NCBI GenBank assembly: GCA_963777905.1 | Contig: CAVZSM010000009.1 | Coordinates: 248,001 to 312,000, forward strand | Source: Trebonia sp963777905 | Lineage (GTDB): Bacteria; Actinomycetota; Actinomycetes; Streptosporangiales; Streptosporangiaceae | DNA: 64,000 nt | Direction of reading: 5' to 3' | Part shown: positions 1 to 8,073 of the stretch, one piece after another | How the letters are laid out: every line of letters starts with the position of its first letter | Position numbering within the stretch: the stretch's first letter is position 1 | Notes under the pieces: generated by a model | Databases searched by the model: none | What the model saw: only the letters and a program-made list of their open reading frames with translations | Told to the model about the DNA's origin: nothing | Translations under genes and position numbers: made by a program

Positions 1-735
1 CCGGGCGCCGGCCGCGACCGCGGCGCGGGCCGACCGGCGCAGGTTCGCGTCGTCGAAGTTCGCCAGGCGGTTGGCGGTGGCGCGGACCTCGCGGCGCATC
101 CGCCGTTCCTCCCAGGCCAGCACGCTGTCGTGCGCCCCGAGCCTGGTCAGCATCGCCGCGATCGCCTCGCCGTCGCGGATCACCACCCGGTCCACGCCGC
201 GTACCTCACGGGACTTGGCGGAGATCTTCAGCCGCCGCGCGGCCCCTACCAGGGCCAGCGCCGCCTCAGAACCGGGGCAGGTGATCTCCAGGGCCATCGA
301 CCGGCCCGGCTCGGTCAGCGACCCGTGCACAAGGAAGGCGCCGCGCCAGGCGGCCTCGCAGTCGCAGATGCCGCCCGACACCACCTGCCGGGGCAGCCCG
401 CGTACCGGGCGCCCGAAGCTGTCCAGCAGTCCCGCTTGCCGCGCCAGGCTGTCGCCGCCGCGGGAGACCCGCACGATGTACCTGTTGCCCTTGCGCAGCC
501 CGCCCGGCTGCAGCACGAGCAGCTCCGACGTGTGGCCGAACACCTCGGCGATCGACGCGCGCAGCCGACGGGCCACCGCCGCGGTGTCCAGCTCCGCCTC
601 GATCACGATCCGCCCGGCGGTCAGGGTCAGCCCGCCGGCGAATCGCAGCAGCGTGGACACCTCCGTCTTCCGGCAGCACGGCTTGATCACCGGAATTCGG
701 CTGAGCTCGTCCTTCACCACGCCCGTCATCGCCAT
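1..735 (-). CDS. whiA: Sporulation/cell division regulator WhiA (3' end outside window)
   Basis: WhiA is the DNA-binding regulator that works with WhiB to switch filamentous actinobacteria from growth to sporulation septation. The frame opens at ATG 735 (MAMTGVVKDELSRIP) and runs open to base 1, giving 245 codons; the C-terminal helix-turn-helix is beyond the window. Seen are the typical N-terminus, the PCCRKTE segment near residues 19-25, and the LAGLIDADG-like fold region (LLRFAGGL, GRSMALEITCPG). A second ATG at 729 is an alternative start. The ATG lies inside the last codons of yvcK (stop at 726-728), so the genes are translationally coupled. Order uvrC-rapZ-yvcK-whiA is conserved in actinobacteria and supports the call. 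Confidence 0.93.
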   Translation of the reverse strand, partial: MAMTGVVKDELSRIPVIKPCCRKTEVSTLLRFAGGLTLTAGRIVIEAELDTAAVARRLRASIAEVFGHTSELLVLQPGGLRKGNRYIVRVSRGGDSLARQAGLLDSFGRPVRGLPRQVVSGGICDCEAAWRGAFLVHGSLTEPGRSMALEITCPGSEAALALVGAARRLKISAKSREVRGVDRVVIRDGEAIAAMLTRLGAHDSVLAWEERRMRREVRATANRLANFDDANLRRSARAAVAAGAR

Positions 736-1737
736 TGCGGCACCACCCCCACGATTAAGTCGCTAACTCCCCCGAACACCCGCCGGTACGCCGCGGCCAG
801 CCGCACCGGATCGTGCTTGACGCCGTCGGCCGCCGCCACATCGGACAACACCAGCGACGCGTGCAACAGTCCCGCCGCCTGCTTCAGCTCGTTTTCCGCG
901 CCGCCGACCGCGCCAGAATCGGCGAGCACCACGTCAACAGTCAATGATGGCGCGTGGTCGGTGAGAACTTCCAGATGACGGTGCGGAGAAAATCCTTCGG
1001 TCTCCCCCGGTTGCGGCACGAGGTTCAGCGCCACCAGTCGCCGCGCCTTGGTCCCCGCCAGCGCCGTGGCCAGCGACGGTACCAGCAGGTGCGGCAGCAC
1101 GCTGGTGAACCACGACCCGGGGCCGAACACTACCCAGTCCGCCGCGAGCACCGCGTCGACCGCTTCCGGCACGGCAGGCGGGTCGAAGGGCTCCAGCGTG
1201 ATCGACCGCACCCGGCCGCTGGTCACCGCCACCGCGGCCTGCCCCCGCACCTCGCGAACCACCTCGGGCGCCAGCGGGTCGAGCCCGGACACGTACGCCA
1301 CGATCTCCAGCGGCACGGCGGCCATCGGCAGCACCCGCCCGGTGACGCGCAGCAGCCGCCCGACCAGGTCCAGGCCGGCTGACCGGATCGCTGAACAGGT
1401 CCCACATCCCGGCGAGCAGCAGGTTCCCGAGGGCATGCCCGGCCAGCTCGCCTGAGCCGCCGAACCGGTGCTGCACCACCCGGGACCAGGTCTCGCCCCA
1501 CGAGTCGTCGCCGCACAGCGCCGCGAGCGCCATCCGCAGGTCACCGGGCGGCAGCACGCCGAACTCGCGGCGCAGCCGCCCGGACGAACCGCCGTCGTCC
1601 GCGACCGTGACGATCGCCGTGATGTCCGGCGTCACCCGCCGCAGCGCGGCCAGCGACGCGGCCAGCCCATGCCCCCCGCCCAGGGCGACGATCTTGAGGG
1701 GGGTCCCGGGGGCCCTCCCCCGGTGAGTCAGCCCCAA
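726..1737 (-). pseudogene. yvcK: YvcK/CofD-like gluconeogenesis factor, single-base frameshift
   Basis: YvcK-type proteins bind UDP-sugars and are needed for cell shape and growth on gluconeogenic carbon sources. The N-terminal part reads KIVALGGGHGLAASLAALRR and TVADDGGSSGRLRREFG, the nucleotide-sugar-binding signatures. After MWDLFSDPV the frame is lost; the homologous continuation (AGLDLVGRLL, then PMAAVPLEI) is in the next frame. One extra base near 1380 (T on the plus strand) accounts exactly for the shift, since the span is 3n+1. The start is probably TTG 1737, with GGGAG seven bases upstream and just after the rapZ stop. The gene is normally single-copy and intact, so a sequencing indel is at least as likely as real loss. 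Confidence 0.85.
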
Positions 1738-1741
1738 GAAA

Positions 1742-2623
1742 TCACTCCCGACCCAGATCCCGGTGCGACACCGTGATATCGCGGTCGCCGAGCCGTGCCG
1801 CGATCTGTTCGGCGATGGCGACAGAGCGGTGCTTGCCGCCCGTGCAACCAATCGCCAGCGTCACATACCTCTTGCCTTCGCGTTCAAACCCCGGCAGCGA
1901 CACTTCGAGCACCTTCAGGTACGCGTCGAGGAACTCCTCCGCCCCCTGCTGGGCGAGCACGTAGTCGCGCACCCCGGCGTCCAGGCCGGTCAGCGGCTGC
2001 AGCGACGGCACCCAGTGCGGGTTCGGCAGGAACCGCAGGTCGGCGACCAGGTCCGCGTCCACCGGCACCCCGTACTTGAAACCGAACGAAACGATGTTCA
2101 GCCGCAGCGTCCCCGCCGAGTCCCCGGCGAAATAGGCGTGCATCCGGGACCGCAGCTGGTGCACGTTCAGCGACGACGTGTCCAGCACGATGTCGGAGTC
2201 GCCGCGCACCTCGCGGAGCAGGTCGCGCTCGGCAGAGATGCCCTCGGTGATCGTGCCCAAGTCCTGCATCGGGTGCGGCCGCCGCACGTTCTCGAACCGC
2301 TGCACCAGCGTCCTTTCTGACGCCTCGAGGAACACCACCTGCGGCGACACGCCGCGCGCCGCCAGCGCCGCGATCGCCGACTTCAGGTCCGTGGAGAACC
2401 CGGCCGACCGCGCGTCGATGATCGCGGCGACGCCGGGCAGCGACGCCCGGTCCGCGAGGTCGAGCATCGTGGGCAGCAGCGCGGGCGGCAGGTTGTCCAC
2501 CACGTACCAGCCAAGGTCCTCAAGGGCGTTAGCCGCGGTGGACCGGCCGGCGCCGGACATGCCGGTAATGATGACGATGTCGGGTACGCCGTGCGCGGCA
2601 CGGGCGTTAGCAGGTTCAGTCAT
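1742..2623 (-). CDS. rapZ: RNase adapter RapZ / YvcJ family nucleotide-binding protein
   Basis: RapZ/YvcJ proteins bind ATP or GTP; in enterobacteria RapZ guides RNase E to the glmZ small RNA, while the role in actinobacteria is less clear. The 293-residue protein has a Walker A loop at residues 21-28 (GMSGAGRS), a conserved VVDNLPPALLP segment after it, and the C-terminal RapZ domain with GCTGGKHRSVAIAE near residue 257. Length is normal. Its ATG overlaps the uvrC stop by 4 nt, and yvcK starts about five bases beyond its stop, so the three form one transcription unit with whiA. Confidence 0.95.
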   Translation of the reverse strand: MTEPANARAAHGVPDIVIITGMSGAGRSTAANALEDLGWYVVDNLPPALLPTMLDLADRASLPGVAAIIDARSAGFSTDLKSAIAALAARGVSPQVVFLEASERTLVQRFENVRRPHPMQDLGTITEGISAERDLLREVRGDSDIVLDTSSLNVHQLRSRMHAYFAGDSAGTLRLNIVSFGFKYGVPVDADLVADLRFLPNPHWVPSLQPLTGLDAGVRDYVLAQQGAEEFLDAYLKVLEVSLPGFEREGKRYVTLAIGCTGGKHRSVAIAEQIAARLGDRDITVSHRDLGRE

Positions 2624-4593
2624 GTGGCTAACCTCCGGGAAGGACCAGGCTCCTCAGTCCGCAAGGCGCTCGTGATGGTGGCCGCGAGCCGCGGCCCGAT
2701 GCCGGGCACTTCGGCGATCTCCGCGTCCGAGGCCGCCGAGATCGCCTTCACTGACCCGAACTTCTTCAGCAGCGCGGCCCGCCTGGCCGGGCCCAGGCCG
2801 GGCACCGAATCCAGCGCCGAGACGGTGGCGGCCTTCCCCCGCTTGGCCCGGTGGTAGGTGATCGCGAACCGGTGCGCCTCGTCCCGCACCCGCTGCAGCA
2901 GGTACAGCCCCTCGGACGTGCGGGACAGGATCACCGGGTGCTGCTGGTCCGGCAGCCACACCTCTTCCAGCCGCTTCGCGAGCCCGCAGACGGCCACGTC
3001 GTCGATGCCGAGGTCCGCGAGCGCGCCCGCGGCCGCCGCGACCTGGCCCGCGCCACCGTCCACGACGACCAGGTTCGGCGGGTACGCGAACTTGCGCTGA
3101 GTCGAAGCCAGCGTACGTTCAGGGGAAATGTCTTGATCTTCCCTCGCCTCGGGATCGCCGAGCATGTCCAGCTCGCCGGTCTCCTCGCGCTCCGCCAGGT
3201 AGCGCCGGAACCGCCGGGTGATCACCTCGCGGATCGCCGAGATGTCGTCGCTGCCCTCGAACCCCTTGATCGAGAACCGGCGGTACTCGCTCTTGCGGGC
3301 CAGCCCGTCCTCGAACACGACCATCGACGCGACGACGTGCGTGCCCTGCAGGTTGGACACGTCGTAGCACTCGATCCGCAGCGGTGCGTCGTCCAGGCCC
3401 AGTGCCTCCTGGATCTCGTGCAGCGCCTGGCTTCTCGTGGTCAGGTCGCTGGCGCGGCGCGTCTTGTGCAGCGCCAGGCCCTCCTTGGCGTTGCGCGCGA
3501 CGGTCTCCATCAGGGCCTTCTTGTCGCCGCGCTGCGGGACCCGCAGCTGCACAGGGCCGCCGCGGCGCGCGGTCAGCCACTGCGTCATGGTCTCCGGGTC
3601 CGGCGGCAGCTCGGGGACGAGCACCTCGCGCGGGATGCCGTTGCTGTCCGGGGAGGTTCCCTCGCCGTAGAACTGGCCGAGGAAGTGCTCGATAAGGTCG
3701 GTGGTGTTGACGTCCTCCACCTTTTCCAGAACCCAGCCGCGCTGGCCGCGGATCCGGCCGCTGCGCACGTAGAAGATCTGCACGGCGGCCTCGAGCGGGT
3801 CTTCCGCGAGGGCGATCACGTCGCAGTCGGTGCCGTCGCCGAGCACCACGGCCTGCTTCTCCAGCGCGCGCTCCAGGGCCTTGACGTCGTCCCTGAGACG
3901 GGCGGCCCGCTCGTACTCCTCCTCGTCGGCCGCTTCCCTCATGTCCGCGGTGAGCTTCTTGATGAAGCGCGCGGTCTGGCCGGACATGAAGTCGCAGAAG
4001 TCCTCGGCGAGCTGCCTGTGGTCGTCTTCCGAGATGCGCTTCACGCAGGGCGCGGAACACTTGCCGATATAACCGAGCAGGCACGGGCGGCCGATCTGGC
4101 CGGCCCGCTTGAAGACGCCCTTGGAGCAGGTGCGGACGGGGAAGACGCGCAGCAGGGTGTCCACCGTGTCGCGGATCGCCCAGGCGTGGCTGTACGGGCC
4201 GAAGTACCTGGTGCCCTTTCTTTTCGCGCCGCGCATCACCATGACCCGCGGGAACTCCTCGTCCATGGTGACCGCGAGGTAGGGGTAGCTCTTGTCGTCG
4301 CGGTACTTGACGTTGAACCGGGGGTCGAACTCCTTGATCCAGGAGTACTCCAGCTGCAGCGCCTCGACCTCGGTCTTCACGACCGTCCAGTCGACGTTTG
4401 CGGCGGTCGTCAGCATCGCCTGAGTACGCGGGTGGAGCTGGGTGAAGTCGGCGAAGTACTGGTTCAGCCGCTGTCGCAGCGACTTCGCCTTGCCCACGTA
4501 GATGACCCGGCCGCGCTCGTCCCTGAACCGGTACACGCCCGGCGCCTCCGGGATCTCCCCTGGAGCGGGTCGGTATCGGTGCGGGTCTGCCAC
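2620..4593 (-). CDS. uvrC: Excinuclease ABC subunit C (UvrC)
   Basis: UvrC makes both incisions in nucleotide excision repair once recruited by UvrB to damaged DNA. The 657-residue protein shows the N-terminal GIY-YIG nuclease (GVYRFRDERG, IYVGKAKSLRQR, about residues 19-45), the UVR motif for UvrB contact (DEEEYERAARLRDDV, about 215-230), the RNase H-like second nuclease with RIECYDVSNLQG and VVVDGGAGQ, and a C-terminal double helix-hairpin-helix (VPGLGPARRAALL, VPGIGPRLAATI). The length is usual. It is the first gene of the uvrC-rapZ-yvcK-whiA unit and is divergent from the P450 gene across an 80-nt gap. Confidence 0.97.
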   Translation of the reverse strand: MADPHRYRPAPGEIPEAPGVYRFRDERGRVIYVGKAKSLRQRLNQYFADFTQLHPRTQAMLTTAANVDWTVVKTEVEALQLEYSWIKEFDPRFNVKYRDDKSYPYLAVTMDEEFPRVMVMRGAKRKGTRYFGPYSHAWAIRDTVDTLLRVFPVRTCSKGVFKRAGQIGRPCLLGYIGKCSAPCVKRISEDDHRQLAEDFCDFMSGQTARFIKKLTADMREAADEEEYERAARLRDDVKALERALEKQAVVLGDGTDCDVIALAEDPLEAAVQIFYVRSGRIRGQRGWVLEKVEDVNTTDLIEHFLGQFYGEGTSPDSNGIPREVLVPELPPDPETMTQWLTARRGGPVQLRVPQRGDKKALMETVARNAKEGLALHKTRRASDLTTRSQALHEIQEALGLDDAPLRIECYDVSNLQGTHVVASMVVFEDGLARKSEYRRFSIKGFEGSDDISAIREVITRRFRRYLAEREETGELDMLGDPEAREDQDISPERTLASTQRKFAYPPNLVVVDGGAGQVAAAAGALADLGIDDVAVCGLAKRLEEVWLPDQQHPVILSRTSEGLYLLQRVRDEAHRFAITYHRAKRGKAATVSALDSVPGLGPARRAALLKKFGSVKAISAASDAEIAEVPGIGPRLAATITSALRTEEPGPSRRLAT

Positions 4594-4673
4594 GACTGTA
4601 AGGGTAGTCCCCGGCTGAGACTTTCAGGGTTATCCGAACGGACGCGTGGCTCTGCCTTTAGGAGAATGCGGCC

Positions 4674-5903
4674 TTGAGAGGAAACGCGTCATATCTTAAG
4701 CTGGTGATCGTGACGGAACTTCCTGTCGACTACTTCCAGGACCCCCTCAAGTACTTCGCGCGGATGCGCGAGAAGCGGCCGGTCACCGCGGTGACGATGC
4801 CGGAGGGGAACCGGGCCTGGATGATCACCAGGTACGCCGAGGTGCGCGCCGCGCTCGCCGACCCGCGGCTGGCCAAGGACTGGGTGGGCAAGCTGAAGCC
4901 GGCGGACTTCACGCCCGATCCGGTGACGGGCTACCTCAGCAGGCACCTGCTGAGCCTGGACCCGCCGGATCACACGCGGCTGCGTCGCCTCGTGGTCAAG
5001 GCGTTCACCGCCCGGCGGATCGCCGGGCTGCGGCCGCGGATCGAGGAGATCACCGCGTCGCTGCTCGACGCGATGGACGGCCGCTTCGCGGGCGGCGAGG
5101 AGTCTCTTGACCTCATCGAGGCCTTCGCGTTCCCGCTGCCGATCACGGTGATCTGCGAGCTGCTCGGGGTGCCCGCGGCCGACCAGGACAAGTTCCAGGT
5201 CTGGTCGCACGCCGTCGTGTCATCCGTGGTGACTGAGGAGGAGTTCCTCGCCGCGGGCACCGAGATGTTCCACTACTTCACCGCCCTGCTCGCGGCGAAG
5301 CGGCGCTCCCCCGCGGACGACCTGACGTCCGCGCTGATCGCGGCCCGCGACTCGGGCGACTCGCTCGACGAGCGGGAGCTCATCGCGCTGCTGTTCCTGC
5401 TGCTCGTGGCCGGGCACGAGACGACGACGAACCTGATCGCGACCGGGACGCTCGCGCTGCTTCGCTATCCGGCCGAGCTGGCGCGGCTACGCGGTGACTG
5501 GTCGCTGCTGCCCGCCGCGGTGGAAGAGCTGCTGCGGTACTCCAACCCGCTGAACCACACGACCGACCGGTTCACGACGGAGCCGGTGGAGCTGGGCGGG
5601 GTCACGATCCCGGCCGGCGAGTGGGTGCTGTGCGTGACCTCCTCGGCGAACCGGGACCCGTCCAGGTTCGCCGACCCCGACCGGCTCGACGTGGGGCGTG
5701 ACGCGACCGGGCACCTGGCGTTCGGGCACGGGATCCACTACTGCCTCGGCGCGCCGCTGGCCCGCCTGGAGGGCGAGGTCGCGTTCCGCGCGCTGCTGAC
5801 GCAGTTCCCTTCTCTGTCGCTGGCCGTCCCGTCCTCGTCGCTGCGCTGGCGTCCCAGCAGCCTCATCCACGGCCTGGAAACGTTGCCCGTGCGCCTGGGC
5901 TAA
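4674..5903 (+). CDS. Cytochrome P450 (CYP107-like)
   Basis: A bacterial class I P450 that would hydroxylate or epoxidise a small molecule using electrons from a ferredoxin. All hallmarks are present: oxygen-activating I-helix AGHETT (residues 246-251), ExxR at E285/R288, and the haem loop FGHGIHYCLGAPLAR with the thiolate Cys at 357. The frame opens at TTG 4674 with AGGAG nine bases upstream; GTG 4704 or 4710 are alternatives and would give a more usual N-terminus (MTELPVDYFQDP). No ferredoxin, ferredoxin reductase or biosynthetic genes are adjacent, so the substrate is unknown. The CYP107 placing is by general resemblance only. Confidence 0.93.
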   Translation: MRGNASYLKLVIVTELPVDYFQDPLKYFARMREKRPVTAVTMPEGNRAWMITRYAEVRAALADPRLAKDWVGKLKPADFTPDPVTGYLSRHLLSLDPPDHTRLRRLVVKAFTARRIAGLRPRIEEITASLLDAMDGRFAGGEESLDLIEAFAFPLPITVICELLGVPAADQDKFQVWSHAVVSSVVTEEEFLAAGTEMFHYFTALLAAKRRSPADDLTSALIAARDSGDSLDERELIALLFLLLVAGHETTTNLIATGTLALLRYPAELARLRGDWSLLPAAVEELLRYSNPLNHTTDRFTTEPVELGGVTIPAGEWVLCVTSSANRDPSRFADPDRLDVGRDATGHLAFGHGIHYCLGAPLARLEGEVAFRALLTQFPSLSLAVPSSSLRWRPSSLIHGLETLPVRLG

Positions 5904-5959
5904 CGACTTCGGCAGGCGGGCTGCCGCTGTCCAGCGGGCTGGCGCCCGTTGCTGGCGCC

Positions 5960-5977
5960 CGCTTCTTGCTGTTATCA
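5960..5977 (+). repeat. 18-bp dispersed box, copy 1
   Basis: CGCTTCTTGCTGTTATCA, 57 bases after the P450 stop. The identical 18-mer recurs at 6061, 39593 and 50163, always on the plus strand. GC-rich direct repeats of TGGCGCCCG precede it and the 18-bp inverted repeat at 6002 follows it. Confidence 0.85.
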
Positions 5978-6001
5978 CTACGCGACCCGCGCCAGGGTGC
6001 C

Positions 6002-6046
6002 ATTGGGTGTCGTTTCGGGCAAATAGACCCCGAAACGACACCCAAT
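6002..6046. terminator. Perfect 18-bp inverted repeat, possible bidirectional terminator
   Basis: Left arm 6002-6019 and right arm 6029-6046 are exact reverse complements (ATTGGGTGTCGTTTCGGG and its complement) around a 9-nt loop. It lies between the convergent P450 and alanine dehydrogenase genes, where a terminator is expected. There is no U-tract, so it could instead be a protein-binding site or a mobile repeat. Confidence 0.6.
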
Positions 6047-6060
6047 CCCGGGACAGGCAT

Positions 6061-6078
6061 CGCTTCTTGCTGTTATCA
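6061..6078 (+). repeat. 18-bp dispersed box, copy 2
   Basis: Second exact copy of CGCTTCTTGCTGTTATCA, 83 bases after the end of copy 1. Here too an inverted repeat follows (6109-6162). Confidence 0.85.
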
Positions 6079-6108
6079 AGCAGAGGGGTGACGGGCGTCG
6101 GTGGGGAA

Positions 6109-6162
6109 CCTGTCGATTGCGCATCGACACCGATAGAGCGGGTCATTTGCGCAATCGACAGG
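6109..6162. repeat. 15-bp perfect inverted repeat with 24-nt loop
   Basis: CCTGTCGATTGCGCA at 6109-6123 and its exact complement at 6148-6162. The left arm overlaps a smaller palindrome (TGTCGAT, five bases, ATCGACA). It ends 19 bases before the alanine dehydrogenase stop, so it may end transcription of that gene. Confidence 0.6.
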
Positions 6163-6181
6163 CCGTCGGGCGGGCGATGCC

Positions 6182-7297
6182 CTAGGCCAGGGCGTCCGCG
6201 ACGGAGACCGAGTCGTAGCCGTGGGCCGCGGCGACCGGGGCGTTCGTGACGTGGCCGTCGTGCGTGTTCAGGCCGCCGGCCAGGGCCGGGTCGGCGCGGA
6301 GCGCGTCACGCCAGCCGCGGTTGGCGAGCTCGACCGCGTACGGCAGCGTCACGTTGGTCAGCGCGTAGGTCGAGGTGTTCGGCACGGCGCCCGGCATGTT
6401 CGCGACGCAGTAGAACACCGAGTTGTGCACCCGGTAGACCGGGTCCGCGTGCGTGGTGGGGCGCGAGTCCTCGAAGCAGCCGCCCTGGTCGATGGCGATG
6501 TCGACGAGCACCGAGCCCGGCTTCATCCGCTTCACCAGGTCGTTGCTGACGACCTTCGGGGCCTTCGCGCCAGGCACCAGGACCGCGCCGATCACCAGGT
6601 CCGCACCGAGCACGGCGCGCTCGACCTCGTAGGCGTTGGACGCGACGGTCTGGACCCGGCCGTGGTAGATGGCGTCGAGCTGGCGGAGCTTGGCGACGTT
6701 CCTGTCCAGCACCGTGACTTGCGCGCCCAGGCCAACGGCGATCTGGGTGGCCTGCTGACCGGAGACGCCGGCGCCGATCACGACGACCCGCGACGCGTGC
6801 GTGCCCGGCACTCCGCCGAGGAGCGCGCCGTAGCCGCCGCCCTGGCGCATCAGGTGGTAGGCGCCGACCTGCGGGGCCAGCCGGCCGGCGACCTCGGACA
6901 TCGGCGCGAGCAGCGGCAGGCTGCCGTCGGCGAGCTGGACGGTCTCGTAGGCGATGCCCGTGACGCGGTTCGCGAGCAGGGCGTCGGTGCAGGCCTTGTC
7001 GGCCGCCAGGTGCAGGTAGGTGAAGAGCACCTGGCCCGGGCGCATCCGGTGGTACTCCTCGGCGATCGGCTCCTTGACCTTGAGCACTAGGTCGGCCACG
7101 CGCCAGACCTCGTCGGGGTCGGGGATGATCGTCGCGCCGGCCGCGACGTAGGCGTCGTCGCCGAGCTCGGAGCCCGCGCCCGCATCCTTCTCCACGAACA
7201 CCTCGTGGCCGTGGCCGGTCAGCTCGCGCACGCCCGCGGGCGTAATCGCGATGCGGTACTCGTGGTTCTTCACCTCGCGGGGGACGCCGATCTTCAT
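6182..7297 (-). CDS. ald: Alanine dehydrogenase
   Basis: Ald interconverts L-alanine and pyruvate plus ammonia with NAD. The 371-residue protein has the usual N-terminus MKIGVPREVKNHEYRIA, substrate-site segments (FTYLHLAADK, MSEVAGRLAPQVGA), the NAD-binding VVVIGAGVSGQQA, and the C-terminal NVTLPYAVELANRGW. ATG 7297 is chosen because it gives the family N-terminus; upstream extension in the same frame adds unrelated, AT-rich residues. It is divergent from an Lrp/AsnC gene, the same arrangement as ald/aldR in mycobacteria, so control by that regulator is likely. Confidence 0.95.
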   Translation of the reverse strand: MKIGVPREVKNHEYRIAITPAGVRELTGHGHEVFVEKDAGAGSELGDDAYVAAGATIIPDPDEVWRVADLVLKVKEPIAEEYHRMRPGQVLFTYLHLAADKACTDALLANRVTGIAYETVQLADGSLPLLAPMSEVAGRLAPQVGAYHLMRQGGGYGALLGGVPGTHASRVVVIGAGVSGQQATQIAVGLGAQVTVLDRNVAKLRQLDAIYHGRVQTVASNAYEVERAVLGADLVIGAVLVPGAKAPKVVSNDLVKRMKPGSVLVDIAIDQGGCFEDSRPTTHADPVYRVHNSVFYCVANMPGAVPNTSTYALTNVTLPYAVELANRGWRDALRADPALAGGLNTHDGHVTNAPVAAAHGYDSVSVADALA

Positions 7298-7365
7298 TGA
7301 CCGTCCTGCCTTTCGACTCGCCGCGGCCCAGATCCCTCCATGGTGCATGATTTTCGAATGAATGC

Positions 7366-7386
7366 CAATATTGCTGAATTTAATTC
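7366..7386. promoter_or_regulatory. Candidate operator for the Lrp-type regulator
   Basis: The 104-bp gap between ald and the regulator is AT-rich compared with its surroundings. It holds two adjacent perfect palindromes, CAATATTG (7366-7373) and GAATTTAATTC (7376-7386), and a further GAAT-rich stretch at about 7355. Lrp/AsnC proteins bind several spaced AT-rich palindromes, so this is the likely shared control region. Confidence 0.5.
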
Positions 7387-7401
7387 TGTACAATCGACGT
7401 C

Positions 7402-7929
7402 ATGGCTCTTGGAAGTTCAGCACGACCGCCTCGTACGCCGGGTCCGCCGAATACCGTTCGGGGGGCGGCCCCCGCGCCCCTCAACCTCGACGAAACGGAC
7501 CGGCGCATCGTCCTCGAGCTCGCCCGCGACGCCCGGCTGCCGAACAACACGCTCGCCAGGCTCGCCGGCATCGCCCCGTCGACCTGCCTGGGCCGGGTGC
7601 GTGCGCTGCGCGAGCGCGGCGTGATCCGCGGCTACCACGCGGACGTGGACCCGGCGGCGCTCGGCAGGCCGCTGCAGGCGATGATCGCGGTGCGGCTGCA
7701 GTCCGACGCCCGCGGCCACATCCGCGCCTTCGTGGCGGACGTCGCCACCCGCGACGAGGTGCTGAACGTGTTCTTCCTGGCCGGCAAGGACGACTTCCTG
7801 CTGCACGTCGCCGCGGCATCGACCGAGGACCTGCGGGACTTCGTCGAGGACCTCAGCTCCAACGCCGACGTCGCCTACACCGAGACGTCGCTGATCTTCG
7901 AGCACGTCCGTGCCGCCGTCGCCCAGTAG
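7402..7929 (+). CDS. Lrp/AsnC family regulator (AldR-like)
   Basis: A 175-residue feast/famine regulator. The N-terminal winged helix-turn-helix covers about residues 27-80 (LDETDRRIVLELARDARLPNNTLARLAGI, PSTCLGRVRALRERGVI), and the C-terminal RAM ligand-sensing domain follows (MIAVRLQS, FFLAGKDDFLLHVA). The first 25 residues are proline-rich and outside the family fold, so a later start is possible. Divergence from ald suggests it senses alanine or another amino acid and controls ald, as AldR does in mycobacteria; this is inferred from position. Confidence 0.86.
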   Translation: MALGSSARPPRTPGPPNTVRGAAPAPLNLDETDRRIVLELARDARLPNNTLARLAGIAPSTCLGRVRALRERGVIRGYHADVDPAALGRPLQAMIAVRLQSDARGHIRAFVADVATRDEVLNVFFLAGKDDFLLHVAAASTEDLRDFVEDLSSNADVAYTETSLIFEHVRAAVAQ

Positions 7930-8073
7930 CCTCGCCACGCCGGCTCACGGGGCCACGGGACCACAAATTCACCGATGGCTTTCCTGTGCGGGCGGGCACT
8001 GGTTTACCCGCCGGGACTCCGGCGATGATGAAGGCACCGGCCGGTCTGGCCGGACTACGAGAGGCAGGCGGCA

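Noticed and set aside
1380..1380. Programmed ribosomal frameshift in yvcK
   Set aside because: No slippery heptamer or downstream structure typical of +1/-1 recoding is evident, and other genes in the window show similar isolated indels.
2851..4677. 608-codon open frame antisense to uvrC
   Set aside because: It is a high-GC shadow of uvrC. Its product is Arg/His/Leu-rich with no family resemblance, while uvrC is complete and conserved.
4674..5903. Secondary metabolite gene cluster around the P450
   Set aside because: Flanking genes are DNA repair and alanine metabolism; no synthase or tailoring genes are present.
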